A stretch of 64,000 nucleotides of DNA from JACMLD01 sp044227095 (GCA_044227095.1 JBGAFV010000002.1:310001-374000); one strand, 5' to 3'. Numbered from the stretch's first letter, positions 1-9,359 are shown. Notes: generated by a model not told the origin, from the letters alone. Made by a program: numbers and translations.

Positions 1-210
1 ATACAAACCCTGGTAAAGCAAATCTGATAAAAACATAGAGAATATGGGCAAGGCAAAAGCCCATTTTTTGTCTTTTATTACGGCGCCACCAAACAATGCC
101 ATAGCAATTTGCGGTGCAAAACCCCAGGGACGTCCGGGAATAATACGGTACAAGGCTGCAATTACTATTAACACAACCATTGTTATAATTAGCGATTTGC
201 TGGATTTCAT
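1..210 (-). CDS. DUF6580-type membrane protein, 3' end cut by window edge
   Basis: Translating the minus strand from the ATG at 210 gives 70 residues open to the window edge. There is a hydrophobic segment at about residues 7-20, then an RIIPGRPWGFAPQIAMALFGGA stretch and a second hydrophobic segment. The pattern 'P...F.P..AMALFGGA...KK.AF..P' is typical of DUF6580 membrane proteins, which resemble ECF-type vitamin transporter S components; the substrate is unknown. Only the first third is present. Family assignment is by motif memory, so moderately sure. Confidence 0.7.
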   Translation of the reverse strand, partial: MKSSKSLIITMVVLIVIAALYRIIPGRPWGFAPQIAMALFGGAVIKDKKWAFALPIFSMFLSDLLYQGLY

Positions 211-259
211 ATGCTTAATTCTATTCGGGCAAAAATAATGAAATTATTCTTGAGTTGCA

Positions 260-1468
260 CTAGTTTTTAACCGGTACCGATGCACGGTATATTTCTGCAT
301 CCTCTACTGCTTTTAAACTTATGCTGGCACCATTTACTGCAGCAAAAGCCTCTCCTTGTTTATACGTTTCGGTCTCTGAAGCATCGTTTACTTCAACAGT
401 ACCATTTAATACAAGAAATATATCTGTTGAATGAATTGCAAGATTATAGGCTTTGCCTTTTTGTAGTGTTATCTTGCTCAGTTCAAAATCGGGTGCAGGA
501 GTTTTAAAAACCAGTTCTGTTGCATTTAGTTTTTCTCCATGAATAATATTGGGCACAACAGGTTCGAATATTACATGCTTCATCAATTCCTGTACGTCTA
601 TATGTTTTGGTGTTAACCCGCCACGCAAAACATTATCGCTATTGGCCATTATTTCTACATTCTGTCCTTCAAGATAAGCATGCAAAATGCCGGCATCCTG
701 GAAAACAGCTTCTCCCTTTTTTAGATAAACAATATTAAAAAGGTAAACAGAAAAAATGCCACGATCAATTTTATCACCTTCATTAAACGTAAGCGATGCC
801 CTTGCTGCCCAGAAATCTGCACTGTCTTTATGAAGTTTGTTTTCTTTATACAAAGGAACAATCCTGTTTAGCAATGGCTGCAGTATTTCATTTACTTTGG
901 ATTGATCCATTGTCATTAGCATTTCATACAATGCTTTATAACTACCATTTTCAAAAACAGGAAGCATAAATGCAAACTCTGGCACTGCCCCTATTGTTTG
1001 TTTAATTAACGCTGATGTTTTAAAGCCATGCAGCAACCAGAAATCGCTAAGCGCCGTCATCAGTTCTGGCTTATGGTTATCATCTTTATAATTGCGGTGA
1101 GCTGCGTTTAAAGGAACGGCTTTTTTATTTTCATTTTCAAATTCATAAACCGCTGCTTTTTTATTTGGATGCACCTGTATAGACAACATGTCTTTTACAT
1201 CCAATATTTTCAGCAGGTAAGGCAATCGTCCAAACTGTTCTTTGGCAGCTTTGCCAAGCACATCAGGATTCTGTTGTATTAAGTTATCAAGGCCTTTACC
1301 TGTTGTTAACTGCGCTGGTGCATTGGTGTGAGCACCCAACCAATATTCTGCAAAAGGCTGATGCTGATTGTTGTTTACACCAAGCAAATCCGGAATATAT
1401 TTATAACCGCCCCATTGGTAATGCTGTACTTTCCCGGTTACCCTGAATACACTATTTTTATTGGCCAT
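260..1468 (-). CDS. manA: Mannose-6-phosphate isomerase, class I
   Basis: Interconverts fructose-6-phosphate and mannose-6-phosphate, feeding GDP-mannose and sugar catabolism in the cytosol. At 402 aa it has normal length for type I PMI. The zinc site is visible: the IQVHPNKKAA motif gives Q98 and H100, KPELMTAL gives E135, and GILHAYLEGQ gives H263. The C-terminal cupin ends normally. It terminates with TAG, which matters because it shows that TAG is a normal stop in this genome. The start is ATG at 1468, divergent from yraN by 47 bp. Confidence 0.93.
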   Translation of the reverse strand: MANKNSVFRVTGKVQHYQWGGYKYIPDLLGVNNNQHQPFAEYWLGAHTNAPAQLTTGKGLDNLIQQNPDVLGKAAKEQFGRLPYLLKILDVKDMLSIQVHPNKKAAVYEFENENKKAVPLNAAHRNYKDDNHKPELMTALSDFWLLHGFKTSALIKQTIGAVPEFAFMLPVFENGSYKALYEMLMTMDQSKVNEILQPLLNRIVPLYKENKLHKDSADFWAARASLTFNEGDKIDRGIFSVYLFNIVYLKKGEAVFQDAGILHAYLEGQNVEIMANSDNVLRGGLTPKHIDVQELMKHVIFEPVVPNIIHGEKLNATELVFKTPAPDFELSKITLQKGKAYNLAIHSTDIFLVLNGTVEVNDASETETYKQGEAFAAVNGASISLKAVEDAEIYRASVPVKN

Positions 1469-1515
1469 TCATTTTTATTTAAAGTGCGTTAAAGTAATAA
1501 AAAAACTGCAAACCA

Positions 1516-1872
1516 TTGGCAAAGCATAATTTATTGGGTACAGAAGGCGAAGCACTTGCTGCAAAATGGCTGCAAGCTAAAGGGTTTGTATTGCTGCACC
1601 AGAACTGGCGGCATTCTTATTATGAAGTTGACATCATTGCATCGTTAAACAATGTGCTGCATTTTATTGAAGTAAAAACAAGGCGTAGCAATAAGTTTGG
1701 CGAGCCCGAAGAAAGTGTAGACGATAAAAAGATACGTAACCTCATGAGTGCTTCTGAAGAATACCAGGAGCAATTTCCTCAATGGAAAAGGGTTCAATAC
1801 GATGTATTATGTATAACCATTGTAGCAAGCAACCAGGTTGATTATTATTTTATTGAAGACGTTTATTTATAG
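1516..1872 (+). CDS. yraN: YraN family (UPF0102) endonuclease-fold protein
   Basis: A 118-aa protein with the Holliday-junction-resolvase-like fold of UPF0102. The visible core is G.EGE..A..WL near the N-terminus, then YYEVDIIA, then HFIEVKTRRSNKFGEPEESVDDKK, the D-ExK arrangement of this nuclease-like fold. Its biological role is not settled. The start used is TTG at 1516; no ATG fits because the conserved G-E-A segment starts only seven codons later. Stop is TAG. Confidence 0.88.
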   Translation: MAKHNLLGTEGEALAAKWLQAKGFVLLHQNWRHSYYEVDIIASLNNVLHFIEVKTRRSNKFGEPEESVDDKKIRNLMSASEEYQEQFPQWKRVQYDVLCITIVASNQVDYYFIEDVYL

Positions 1873-2052
1873 AAGCTGCAAGTTATTAGCTGCAAGCTAC
1901 AAGCTTTTAAAAAGCAGGAGCATCTCTGATGTCTTATTTCTACTGTCTTGCTTCGCCTCACATCTCACGCATAACGCCTCACGTTTTCATTTCCACATTA
2001 ATCACATTTTCACATTACTCACATTTTCACATTACTCACATTTTTCCATTAC
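1873..2052. repeat. AGCT-word repeat and a 17-bp tandem repeat between convergent genes
   Basis: Positions 1873-1915 carry spaced AGCT words (agctgcaagttattagctgc and so on), the same family as the fields at 3.6-3.95 kb and 9.36-9.87 kb. From about 1984 to 2060 a TTTTCACATTACTCACA-like unit of 17 bp is repeated about four times, running to the stop of the YkgJ gene. No gene is apparent. Confidence 0.75.
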
Positions 2053-2562
2053 TCACATTTCATTCCTCGCCAACTCCATCATTTTCTCCACCCATTTATA
2101 TGTAGCCGGACAATACTCAACGTTTTGTTTGTACACATGCAGGTAATCTGTCATTTTCTTTTTATCGTGGTGCGGAAACCCGGAACAATCTGCAGGTCTT
2201 ACATCGTAAATAGAGCATTTGTTATCGGTAAGATCAAGAAACTGGCAAGGCTGTTTTACATTAAGCCAATCACCATCACTTTTATCTTTATACAACCATT
2301 TTTCCTTAAATGCTTTTGCCGTCATGCCAAGATGTGCAGAAATGCGTTTGATATCTTTTGCAGTGTATGTTGGCGACATTGTTTTACAGCAATTGGCGCA
2401 GCTTAAACAATCCGTTTCTTCCCATGCCTTTTTATCAGCTTCAATAGAAATAGCCTTTAAATTTTTTTGGGGTATACTTTCCAACTTTGACAAAAACAAA
2501 CGAAACCTTCTCCGGTTATGCCTTACCTTTTGTTTAAAAGAGCGCAGATTTACCAATTGCAT
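2053..2562 (-). CDS. YkgJ family cysteine-cluster protein
   Basis: A 169-aa member of the YkgJ/UPF0153 family, predicted to bind zinc or an Fe-S cluster; its function is unknown. The signature CLSCANCCKTMSP lies near residue 55, followed by further conserved cysteines in QPCQFLDLTDNKCSIYDVRP and ADCSGFP, the usual family pattern. The basic N-terminus (LRSFKQKVRHNRRRFRLF) is typical of Bacteroidota members. It is convergent with yraN and divergent from xerD. Confidence 0.85.
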   Translation of the reverse strand: MQLVNLRSFKQKVRHNRRRFRLFLSKLESIPQKNLKAISIEADKKAWEETDCLSCANCCKTMSPTYTAKDIKRISAHLGMTAKAFKEKWLYKDKSDGDWLNVKQPCQFLDLTDNKCSIYDVRPADCSGFPHHDKKKMTDYLHVYKQNVEYCPATYKWVEKMMELARNEM

Positions 2563-2657
2563 ATTGAAAATTATCAGTTGTGGATTTTATTCTTCAAATT
2601 TGAAAGCCGAAAATAAGGTATATCGTTTACAATCATTCATCTTTATAACAGTAACCC

Positions 2658-3557
2658 ATGTGGGAACCATATAAAAAAGGATTTAAAGCTTACCTCCAAC
2701 TTGAAAAGTCACTTTCCGATAATTCTGTTGAAGCTTATCTCCGCGATGTTGAAAAACTGACTGAGTACCTGCAAAGTCAGAACAATATGGTAACACCAGA
2801 ACAAGTACAGTTAAAAGATTTGCAGCAGTTCCTCCGCTTCATTACAGAATTAGGCATGACAGCCACTTCACAAGCAAGGATCATTTCCGGCCTTCGTGGC
2901 TTTTATAAATATTGCTTATTGGAACACATCGCCAAAACAGATCCAACTGTTTTATTGGAAGCGCCTAAATTAAAAAGGGCATTGCCCGATGTGCTCACTT
3001 TTGAAGAGATTGAAGCCATTATTGGTAAAATAGATCTTAGCAAACCAGAAGGTGGCCGCAATAAAGCTATTCTTGAAACTATGTATAGCTGCGGCCTGCG
3101 TGTAAGCGAACTGGTAAACCTTAAAATTTCAAACCTGTACATGGATGTGGGTTTTATAAAAGTATTGGGCAAAGGCGATAAAGAAAGACTGGTGCCCATA
3201 GGCAGAACAGCCATTAAATACATTAACATCTACCTCAGTAATATACGTGTGCACATACCTGTTACACCAGGAAATGACGATATTGTTTTTCTAAACCGCC
3301 GTGGCAGTAAGCTTAGCCGTGTTATGATTTTTCTTATGCTGAAAGACCTTGTAAAGCAGGCAGGCATTACAAAAAATATTTCGCCGCATACATTGCGCCA
3401 TTCATTTGCAACGCATTTGGTAGAAGGCGGCGCAGACCTTCGTGCTGTACAGGAAATGCTTGGCCACGAAAGCATCACCACCACAGAAATTTATACCCAC
3501 CTCGACAGGGAATATCTAAGAAAGACATTGCAAAATTTTCATCCGGCGTTTAAGTGA
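2658..3557 (+). CDS. xerD: Site-specific tyrosine recombinase XerD
   Basis: A tyrosine recombinase of 299 aa, the standard length for XerC/XerD proteins that resolve chromosome dimers at dif. It has an N-terminal SAM-like core-binding domain (about 1-95) and a C-terminal catalytic domain. The catalytic residues are R148 (SCGLRVSEL), H244 and R247 (SPHTLRHSF), H270 (MLGHES) and the nucleophile Y279 (TTEIYTH). The complete set argues for a chromosomal Xer rather than a mobile integrase. No recognisable integron or phage surrounds it. Confidence 0.92.
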   Translation: MWEPYKKGFKAYLQLEKSLSDNSVEAYLRDVEKLTEYLQSQNNMVTPEQVQLKDLQQFLRFITELGMTATSQARIISGLRGFYKYCLLEHIAKTDPTVLLEAPKLKRALPDVLTFEEIEAIIGKIDLSKPEGGRNKAILETMYSCGLRVSELVNLKISNLYMDVGFIKVLGKGDKERLVPIGRTAIKYINIYLSNIRVHIPVTPGNDDIVFLNRRGSKLSRVMIFLMLKDLVKQAGITKNISPHTLRHSFATHLVEGGADLRAVQEMLGHESITTTEIYTHLDREYLRKTLQNFHPAFK

Positions 3558-3564
3558 TAGCCAT

Positions 3565-3950
3565 AGAGTGATGATAACCACAGAGGCGCGGGGAACACAA
3601 AGAAACACGGGGATTTTAATGATCAACTTCGGCGATGCTTAAATAGTGTTAATGCATTTAAGTATAGATCTTGTTTGAGGCGATAACACGGAGGTTTCTT
3701 CGAAACCACCAAAGCTTGTAGCTAATAGCTAACAGCTTGCAGCTTTTCTCACCACAGAAACACTGATAACACAAAGAAGCACAGGGATAATAAAGACACT
3801 TATCGACGTTCTTCGAAAACACCAAAAACTTGAAGCTAATAGCTAACAGCTTGTAGCTCTTCTTCACTTAAGGCAATACACGGAGTATTTCTTCGAAACC
3901 ACCAAAGCTTGTAGCTAATAACTAACAGCTTGCAGCTTTTCTTAACCACA
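3565..3950. repeat. Composite dispersed repeat, copy A
   Basis: This 400-nt gap has no supported gene. It is a mosaic of three words: an 'accacagaaacac...cacagag' segment, a 'ggcaatacacggaggtttct' segment with 'cgaaaccaccaaagcttg', and AGCT words such as agctaatagctaacagcttg, spaced seven nt apart. The same mosaic recurs at 9360-9875. Within this copy the AGCT block appears three times (about 3716, 3832 and 3906). Confidence 0.85.
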
Positions 3951-3962
3951 ACGTTTCAGGAG

Positions 3963-5051
3963 CTATTGCACTACCAGTTTTGCAGTATACACTTTTGCGC
4001 TTTGCTTGCTGTATAAGGTTACAAAATAAATACCGCTGCTTGTAAACATGGATGCATTAAAATTTTCAACCTGGTTCTTTTGTAAAATGCGCAATTGCTG
4101 TGCACCAACAATTTTACCATCTCCATTCGTAAACTATACATTATAATCTCCAACCTCTTTTACATGAAAGCTAATATTGAATACACTATTAACCGCAATT
4201 GGGTTAGGATATACTTTAACCTCGTTAATACCAACTGCTTCTTTAAAAGTGTCTTTTGCTTTTTGATAGCGGGTTGGCTTTCTACAATAGCTTATCCCAC
4301 CAGCAAGAATCATTCCTGTTGTTGTATTTGCAGTAACAACCACTTCGTCCATAGTATTGGTGGTTAAAACAATATTATCTGTTTCAATCTGAATAGTATT
4401 TTTATCTCTGGAAGTAGCTTCCACTTTTTCAAAGTCGTTTATCTCTACAATTTTTGCTGCTAATCCTATAGAACTTACTCTTAGCTGAAGATCTGTAACA
4501 TCCTGTTTTACATTCATTGTAAAATAACCTGTAGCATCAGCTGAAACCCCAATTGAAGTATTAACCAGCTTTACTGTAGCAAATGGTACAGCATCTCCTT
4601 TCTCATCTACTACCCTTCCATGTATTTGTGTTGAAGGTTTATTACCAGGCATCACTACTGCTACTGCACCCATCATTAACGGTGGCGTTTCAATCTTTAC
4701 ATTTTTAACCTTGCCTTTTGTAAAGTTGTTTGTTTGCGTTTTTACCTGGCTGTTAGCCTTTGAAATCAAAAGCGTAAATGATGCTGCTACGCTTACCCAA
4801 TGCCTCCACCATATTTTCTTCGGCTCCCGTGGCATTACAATATCGCGTTGCAGTTGCGTATCCACTACCCTGCCACAAATACTTTTGCTGGCATTTGAAA
4901 TATGCTGCAATATTTCTTTATCGCTCATCAAACTAAAGTCAACCACTTCTTTCTGGCAAGCCATGCAAAAACGCCCCTGTTGCGTTTCGGTCATGTTGTT
5001 CCAGTTTTCATGACAGGGTTCGGGAATATTAATTTGCAATTTTTGTCTCAT
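3963..5051 (-). pseudogene. T9SS-secreted carboxypeptidase-regulatory-like protein, interrupted by in-frame TAG
   Basis: Read from ATG 5051, the protein begins with a Cys-rich module (CHENWNNM, GRFCMACQKEVVDF, ICGRVVDTQ), has a hydrophobic segment near residue 85, then a carboxypeptidase-D regulatory-like beta domain (IHGRVVDEKGDAVPFATVKL) and the start of a T9SS type A sorting domain (KVYPNPIAVNSVFNISF). A TAG at 4134-4136 stops it after KEVGDYNV. The same frame continues for 56 codons (FTNGDGKIV..., ending YTAKLVVQ) to a TAG at 3963, completing a normal sorting domain. A CAG-to-TAG change would explain this. The truncated product would lose its sorting signal. It lies downstream of the vWA gene. 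Confidence 0.75.
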
Positions 5052-5071
5052 AAAAATCAATTTTAGTTAAA

Positions 5072-5099
5072 CCCTGCCCGGGTATAAAACCCGGACAGG
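5072..5099 (-). terminator. GC-rich hairpin between vWA gene and T9SS cargo gene
   Basis: The arms cctgcccgggt and acccggacagg pair with one mismatch around an ataaa loop, 18 nt after the vWA stop. No T-run follows, so it may be an RNA stability or partial termination element rather than a full terminator. Confidence 0.45.
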
Positions 5100-5116
5100 A
5101 TTAAGGCTTAGAGGGA

Positions 5117-7138
5117 TTATTTTCTGCGAACACTTACTTCGTCTTCATCGTTATCATCATCATCAACTGGTTTTTTATTGTTCCTGGCTATTGATTTTGC
5201 ATTTTTCAGCAGTTTTAAAAATTCACTGCGGTAGCCTTCTTTATCATCGCCCAAAGCATTTTTTGCCAGCTCCCATGCTTTATCATAAGAAGCAGATTGT
5301 TTAAATTCAGAATTGCGCAGCAACATGCTAAACTCAGCAACAGCAGCAGCAAACCTGAAGTTTGACGAAGCAGACGCAAAGGCAAATGGGTTATCCAGCA
5401 CAGGATGTTCAATCAGTTTACTAACATCTCCATCTGGTTTTTTGTAACGGAATTTAACCGTCATCAATTCGTTTGATGAAGAAAGGGGTACGGCTTTAAC
5501 TGGTTGCTGCTGGTATTTTAATTTATCAACGCTTTCAGCAAATTCATTTTTTACACCAACAGGTATTACTTCGTACAATGCAGTTACCGTATGGCCGCTG
5601 CCAAGTTCACCTGCATCTTTTTTATCGTTATTAAAATCTTCTTTATTCAGCAAACGGTTTTCATAACCAATAAGTCTGTAAGACTGCACCTTTGCAGGAT
5701 TAAATTCAATTTGCAGTTTTACATCTTTTGCTATGGTAAACAATGTGCCGCCAAACTCATTCACCAAAACTTTCTTTGCTTCACTAATTCCATCTATATA
5801 AGCATGGTTGCCATTGCCTTTATCGGCCAGCTTTTCCATCTTATTGTCTTTGTAATTGCCCATGCCATAGCCAAGCACTGTTAAAAAAACACCGCTCTTT
5901 CTTTCTTCTTCAATCATCCTTACCAATGCATCATCGCTGCTTGCACCAACATTAAAATCCCCATCTGTACATAATATGACACGATTGTTACCATTTTTCA
6001 CAAAATTTTCTTTGGCAGTTTTATAGGCAAGTTGTATTCCTGCGCCGCCTGCTGTAGAACCGCCAGCTTCCAGTTTATCAATTGCATTTTTAATTTTAGT
6101 TTTATTTTCTCCACTTGTTGGTGGCAATACCAGGCCAGCATTGCCTGCATATACTACCATAGAAACTTTATCCTGCTCACGCAACTGATCTACCAGCAAC
6201 TTCATAGATGCTTTTACAAGCGGCAGTTTGTTTTCATCCATCATAGAACCAGAAACATCAATTAAGAAAACAAGATTAGAAGCAGGTAAATTCTCTACGG
6301 GTATTTTCTTTCCCTGCAATCCTATCAGTACAAGTTTGTGAGAAGTATTCCATGGGCATTCTGCCATTTCTGTATTAATAGAGAAAGGATCTTCATTCTG
6401 CGGTTGCGGATATTCGTAATGAAAATAATTGATCATTTCTTCTGTGCGCACAGCACCGGCAGGCGGCAACTGTCCCATTTGCAAATAACGGCGCACATTG
6501 CTATATGAAGCTGCGTCTACATCAATAGAAAAAGTTGATAAAGCATTTTCTGTAGCATTCAGGAACCGGTTTTCAATAATGGCATCGTAATCTTCGGTAT
6601 TATATTCTTTATCGTCGCCAATGGTATCACCGGTAACATATCCTCTTCTTGTTTCCCGTGGAGTTGGGGCATAAAGCAATCCTTTACCTTGTATGGCTAC
6701 TCCTGCAACACGGCTCTGTAAAGGAGTTGAAAAATTTTGTGATGCCTTATTAGCATCCATTGAAATTGTAGCAACACTGCCCGTCATATCTTTTTTTCGT
6801 TGAACTCCGTAGCCAGTAATTATTACTTCATCCAGATCGCATTGGGATGGCTTTAATGAAATATTAAGAGTGCTTTTACTTTTTATAGAAACTTTTTTTT
6901 GTTCGTATCCAACAGATGAAATAACCAATACCGACTTTTCACTGGTTACTGTAATAGTAAAATCGCCATTTGCATCTGTTGTAGTTGAATTCTTTGTTCC
7001 TTTCTCAGTAACAGTAGCGGCGGCTATACCAATTCCCTTATCGTCTGTAACTTTACCCTGAACAGTAAAATTGCTGACATGATTAAAAGACAGCAGACTG
7101 AAAACAATTGCAAGGCTGCTTAACAATAAATATTTCAT
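5117..7138 (-). CDS. von Willebrand factor A (YfbK-like) protein with SusC-like N-terminus
   Basis: A 673-aa envelope protein. A signal-like N-terminus is followed by a carboxypeptidase-regulatory-like beta domain (about 25-96) and the sequence DEVIITGYGVQRKKDMTGSV (103-122), which resembles the start of SusC-type TonB receptors. A YfbK N-terminal domain comes next (about 180-285), then a vWA domain with MIDAS motif DVSGS at 294-298, and a DUF3520-like C-terminus ending in an acidic tail (DDDDNDEDE). vWA domains bind metal and protein ligands; the partner here is unknown. It heads a minus-strand pair with the T9SS cargo gene, divergent from an ECF sigma factor. Stop is TAA. Confidence 0.82.
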   Translation of the reverse strand: MKYLLLSSLAIVFSLLSFNHVSNFTVQGKVTDDKGIGIAAATVTEKGTKNSTTTDANGDFTITVTSEKSVLVISSVGYEQKKVSIKSKSTLNISLKPSQCDLDEVIITGYGVQRKKDMTGSVATISMDANKASQNFSTPLQSRVAGVAIQGKGLLYAPTPRETRRGYVTGDTIGDDKEYNTEDYDAIIENRFLNATENALSTFSIDVDAASYSNVRRYLQMGQLPPAGAVRTEEMINYFHYEYPQPQNEDPFSINTEMAECPWNTSHKLVLIGLQGKKIPVENLPASNLVFLIDVSGSMMDENKLPLVKASMKLLVDQLREQDKVSMVVYAGNAGLVLPPTSGENKTKIKNAIDKLEAGGSTAGGAGIQLAYKTAKENFVKNGNNRVILCTDGDFNVGASSDDALVRMIEEERKSGVFLTVLGYGMGNYKDNKMEKLADKGNGNHAYIDGISEAKKVLVNEFGGTLFTIAKDVKLQIEFNPAKVQSYRLIGYENRLLNKEDFNNDKKDAGELGSGHTVTALYEVIPVGVKNEFAESVDKLKYQQQPVKAVPLSSSNELMTVKFRYKKPDGDVSKLIEHPVLDNPFAFASASSNFRFAAAVAEFSMLLRNSEFKQSASYDKAWELAKNALGDDKEGYRSEFLKLLKNAKSIARNNKKPVDDDDNDEDEVSVRRK

Positions 7139-7322
7139 GATTATTTGTTTTGTGTTTATAATTTTTTAGTGGCTGCCGGGAAATGGATGCACACAATTTT
7201 TAAATTGCATACGCTGCATACAGATTTTTTAAATTATTTTGAGCAACGAATTGTGAGACGAGAGGCGAAAGACGTGAACCTACCCCACGATTCACGATAA
7301 AATCACCATCAACCATATTTGA

Positions 7323-7901
7323 TTGGCTTTTATAAAAAACATATCAAACCCATCAGACAGCGATAAAGAACTGGTAATTGCATACCAGCAAAATGGCGAT
7401 CTGCAATTGCTGGCAGCGCTTTACCAGCGTTATATGGAACTGGTATACGGTGTATGTTTAAAATACCTGGCCGATCCTGAAATAGCCAAAGACGCGGTAA
7501 TGCAAATTTTTGAGGAATTGATACAAAAATTAAAGAAACACGAGGTTGATAATTTTAAAAGCTGGCTGTATACATTGGCTAAGAATCATTGCCTTATGCA
7601 ATTGCGCAGTCAGAAAAACAAAAAGACGGTTTCTATTAGCCCTGACCTTATGCAAAGCGGAGAAGAATTGCATCTGAACGGTGAATTGCAAAAAGAAGCC
7701 GAGTTTAAAAAACTAGAGCGTTGTTTGCAAACTTTATCGGGAGAACAGCAACAGACAGTTCAGTTGTTTTATCTGCAACAGAAATGTTATAATGAAATTG
7801 TGGAAATAACCGGGCTCGACTGGAAAAAAGTAAGAAGCCTTATACAAAATGGAAGAAGGAATTTGAAAATTTGCATGGATCGTTCAGTCTATAGTTCTTA
7901 G
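7323..7901 (+). CDS. ECF-type RNA polymerase sigma factor
   Basis: A 192-aa sigma-70 family protein. Region 2 is seen around LLAALYQRYMELVYGVCLKYL...FKSWLYTLAKNHCLMQLRS (about 28-100), and region 4 around LQTLSGEQQQTVQLFYLQQKCYNEIVEITG followed by an HTH (about 135-185). The start is TTG at 7323, six bp after a TATTTG box. It is probably co-regulated with the membrane protein at 7998, and divergent from the vWA gene, whose promoter is a plausible target. Stop is TAG. Confidence 0.87.
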   Translation: MAFIKNISNPSDSDKELVIAYQQNGDLQLLAALYQRYMELVYGVCLKYLADPEIAKDAVMQIFEELIQKLKKHEVDNFKSWLYTLAKNHCLMQLRSQKNKKTVSISPDLMQSGEELHLNGELQKEAEFKKLERCLQTLSGEQQQTVQLFYLQQKCYNEIVEITGLDWKKVRSLIQNGRRNLKICMDRSVYSS

Positions 7902-7997
7902 TCAATAGTCGGTAGTATATTCCTACGCACGGTTGACGTATCACGATTGACGATTCCGAAACTAAAAGCTAACAGCTAATGGCTAGCAGCTTACATT
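7885..7997. repeat. Short-word repeats between sigma factor and its partner gene
   Basis: The gap, including the last codons of the sigma gene, has 'tagttcttagtcaatagtcg' words, then cacgattgacgattcc, then AGCT words (aaagctaacagctaatggct). These belong to the same dispersed families as other gaps in the window. Confidence 0.65.
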
Positions 7998-9353
7998 ATG
8001 AATGAAAACAACAACCATATCATCTACACGGCCGCCGATATTGAAAAATACTGGAAGGGAGAATTATCTTCTGCCGAACAGCATGCAATAGAAAAAGCAG
8101 CGCTTGATGATCCTTTTCTTGCAGATGCTATAGAAGGATATGAACCGAATGCCAATACCATAATATTAGGCAATGACGAATTGAAAAAAAGGCTGGCGCA
8201 AAGAATAGGAGAAAAAAAATCATCCAGTGTTATTGCTTTCTCCTGGTGGAAGGCCGCAGCAATATTTATTGTATTGATTGGTGCAGGATGGTTGTATACA
8301 TCATTAAATAGCAACCATAAAAGCAAAAGCAATGATGTAGCAATTGTTAAACCTGCGGAGCCAAAAGCAGAAACACCTGCTGTTACGCAAACAAAAACAG
8401 ATACCTCAACCACTACTAGTGGACTTATAGGCAAAACAGACAGCTTCCATGATGTGGCAATTAATAAACAATTCAAAATAAAAACAGCAGACAAGCCAAG
8501 CACATCAGCAGAAACGGAAAATGATGCGCTGGAAAAAACAGCTGCGGCCCCAGTTGCTGCAGAAGGAAGGGCTGCAAATGACAATTCAAGAAAAGAAGTA
8601 CTAATGGATAGTGCTGTTACTGCCAGGGATGACGTAGCAAAACAATCAGCACCAAAAAAAATAAGTGAAGGATTTATAAATGTAGAACCAGTTAAAAAAA
8701 GCCAAGGTTATAGTGCTGATAATTTAAAAAACAATGATTACTCGCAAACAAGAAAGGCAAAAAGTTTCTCTAATTCATTTAGCGGAAATGTGCAGGATCA
8801 ATCGCACAAACCCCTGGCAAATGCATCAATACAAATACCAGGACTTAACGTAGCAACGCAAACAGACAACAAGGGTTATTTTTCTTTTAATGCACAAGAC
8901 ACTCTATTAAGTGTGTCAATAGCTTCTCCCGGTTTTGAAACGCAGAACATTAACCTGCGCAATAAAGCTGTGCTTAACCAGATAGTACTTCAACCAGTCG
9001 ACAAAAATTTGAGAGAAGTAGTTGTACAAAGCAATGGCGCAGAAGTAAAAAATAATCCCGAGGCTAATGATATTTCTATAAAAATATTGGATGCAGAACC
9101 TGTAAAAGGATGGGCGGCGTACAAAGAATACCTGCAAAAAAATAAAAAAGTTGATGATGCAATTAAAAATATTCATGGCACTGTCATTGTCTCATTCACC
9201 GTGCATAAAAATAACTGGTTAAATGATTTTACTATTGAACAATCCCTGGATGAAGATCTGGATGCAGAAGCCATCAGGCTGATAAAAGAAGGCCCTGCAT
9301 GGAAACTGTTAAAAGGAAAAAAAGCTACCGTTACGGTAAATGTAAAATTCTGA
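7998..9353 (+). CDS. Membrane anti-sigma-like protein with carboxypeptidase-regulatory and TonB-like C-terminal domains
   Basis: A 451-aa protein with a cytosolic N-terminus (YTAADIEKYWKGELSSAEQHAIEKAALDDPFLADAIEGYE) typical of Bacteroidota membrane partners of ECF sigma factors. One transmembrane helix lies at about 80-96 (WWKAAAIFIVLIGAGWLY), then a low-complexity K/A/T linker. A carboxypeptidase-regulatory-like domain follows (about 275-335: NVQDQSHKPLANASIQIPG), and a TonB-C-like domain ends it (GTVIVSFTVHKNNWLNDFTI...AIRLIKEGPAWKLL). It probably both restrains the sigma factor and spans the periplasm; this role is inferred from architecture and position. Confidence 0.78.
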   Translation: MNENNNHIIYTAADIEKYWKGELSSAEQHAIEKAALDDPFLADAIEGYEPNANTIILGNDELKKRLAQRIGEKKSSSVIAFSWWKAAAIFIVLIGAGWLYTSLNSNHKSKSNDVAIVKPAEPKAETPAVTQTKTDTSTTTSGLIGKTDSFHDVAINKQFKIKTADKPSTSAETENDALEKTAAAPVAAEGRAANDNSRKEVLMDSAVTARDDVAKQSAPKKISEGFINVEPVKKSQGYSADNLKNNDYSQTRKAKSFSNSFSGNVQDQSHKPLANASIQIPGLNVATQTDNKGYFSFNAQDTLLSVSIASPGFETQNINLRNKAVLNQIVLQPVDKNLREVVVQSNGAEVKNNPEANDISIKILDAEPVKGWAAYKEYLQKNKKVDDAIKNIHGTVIVSFTVHKNNWLNDFTIEQSLDEDLDAEAIRLIKEGPAWKLLKGKKATVTVNVKF

Positions 9354-9359
9354 TACAGG

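Noticed and set aside
2658..3557. Phage or integron integrase
   Set aside because: Length, full catalytic set and neighbours fit the chromosomal XerD; no att-like site, cassette array or phage genes nearby.
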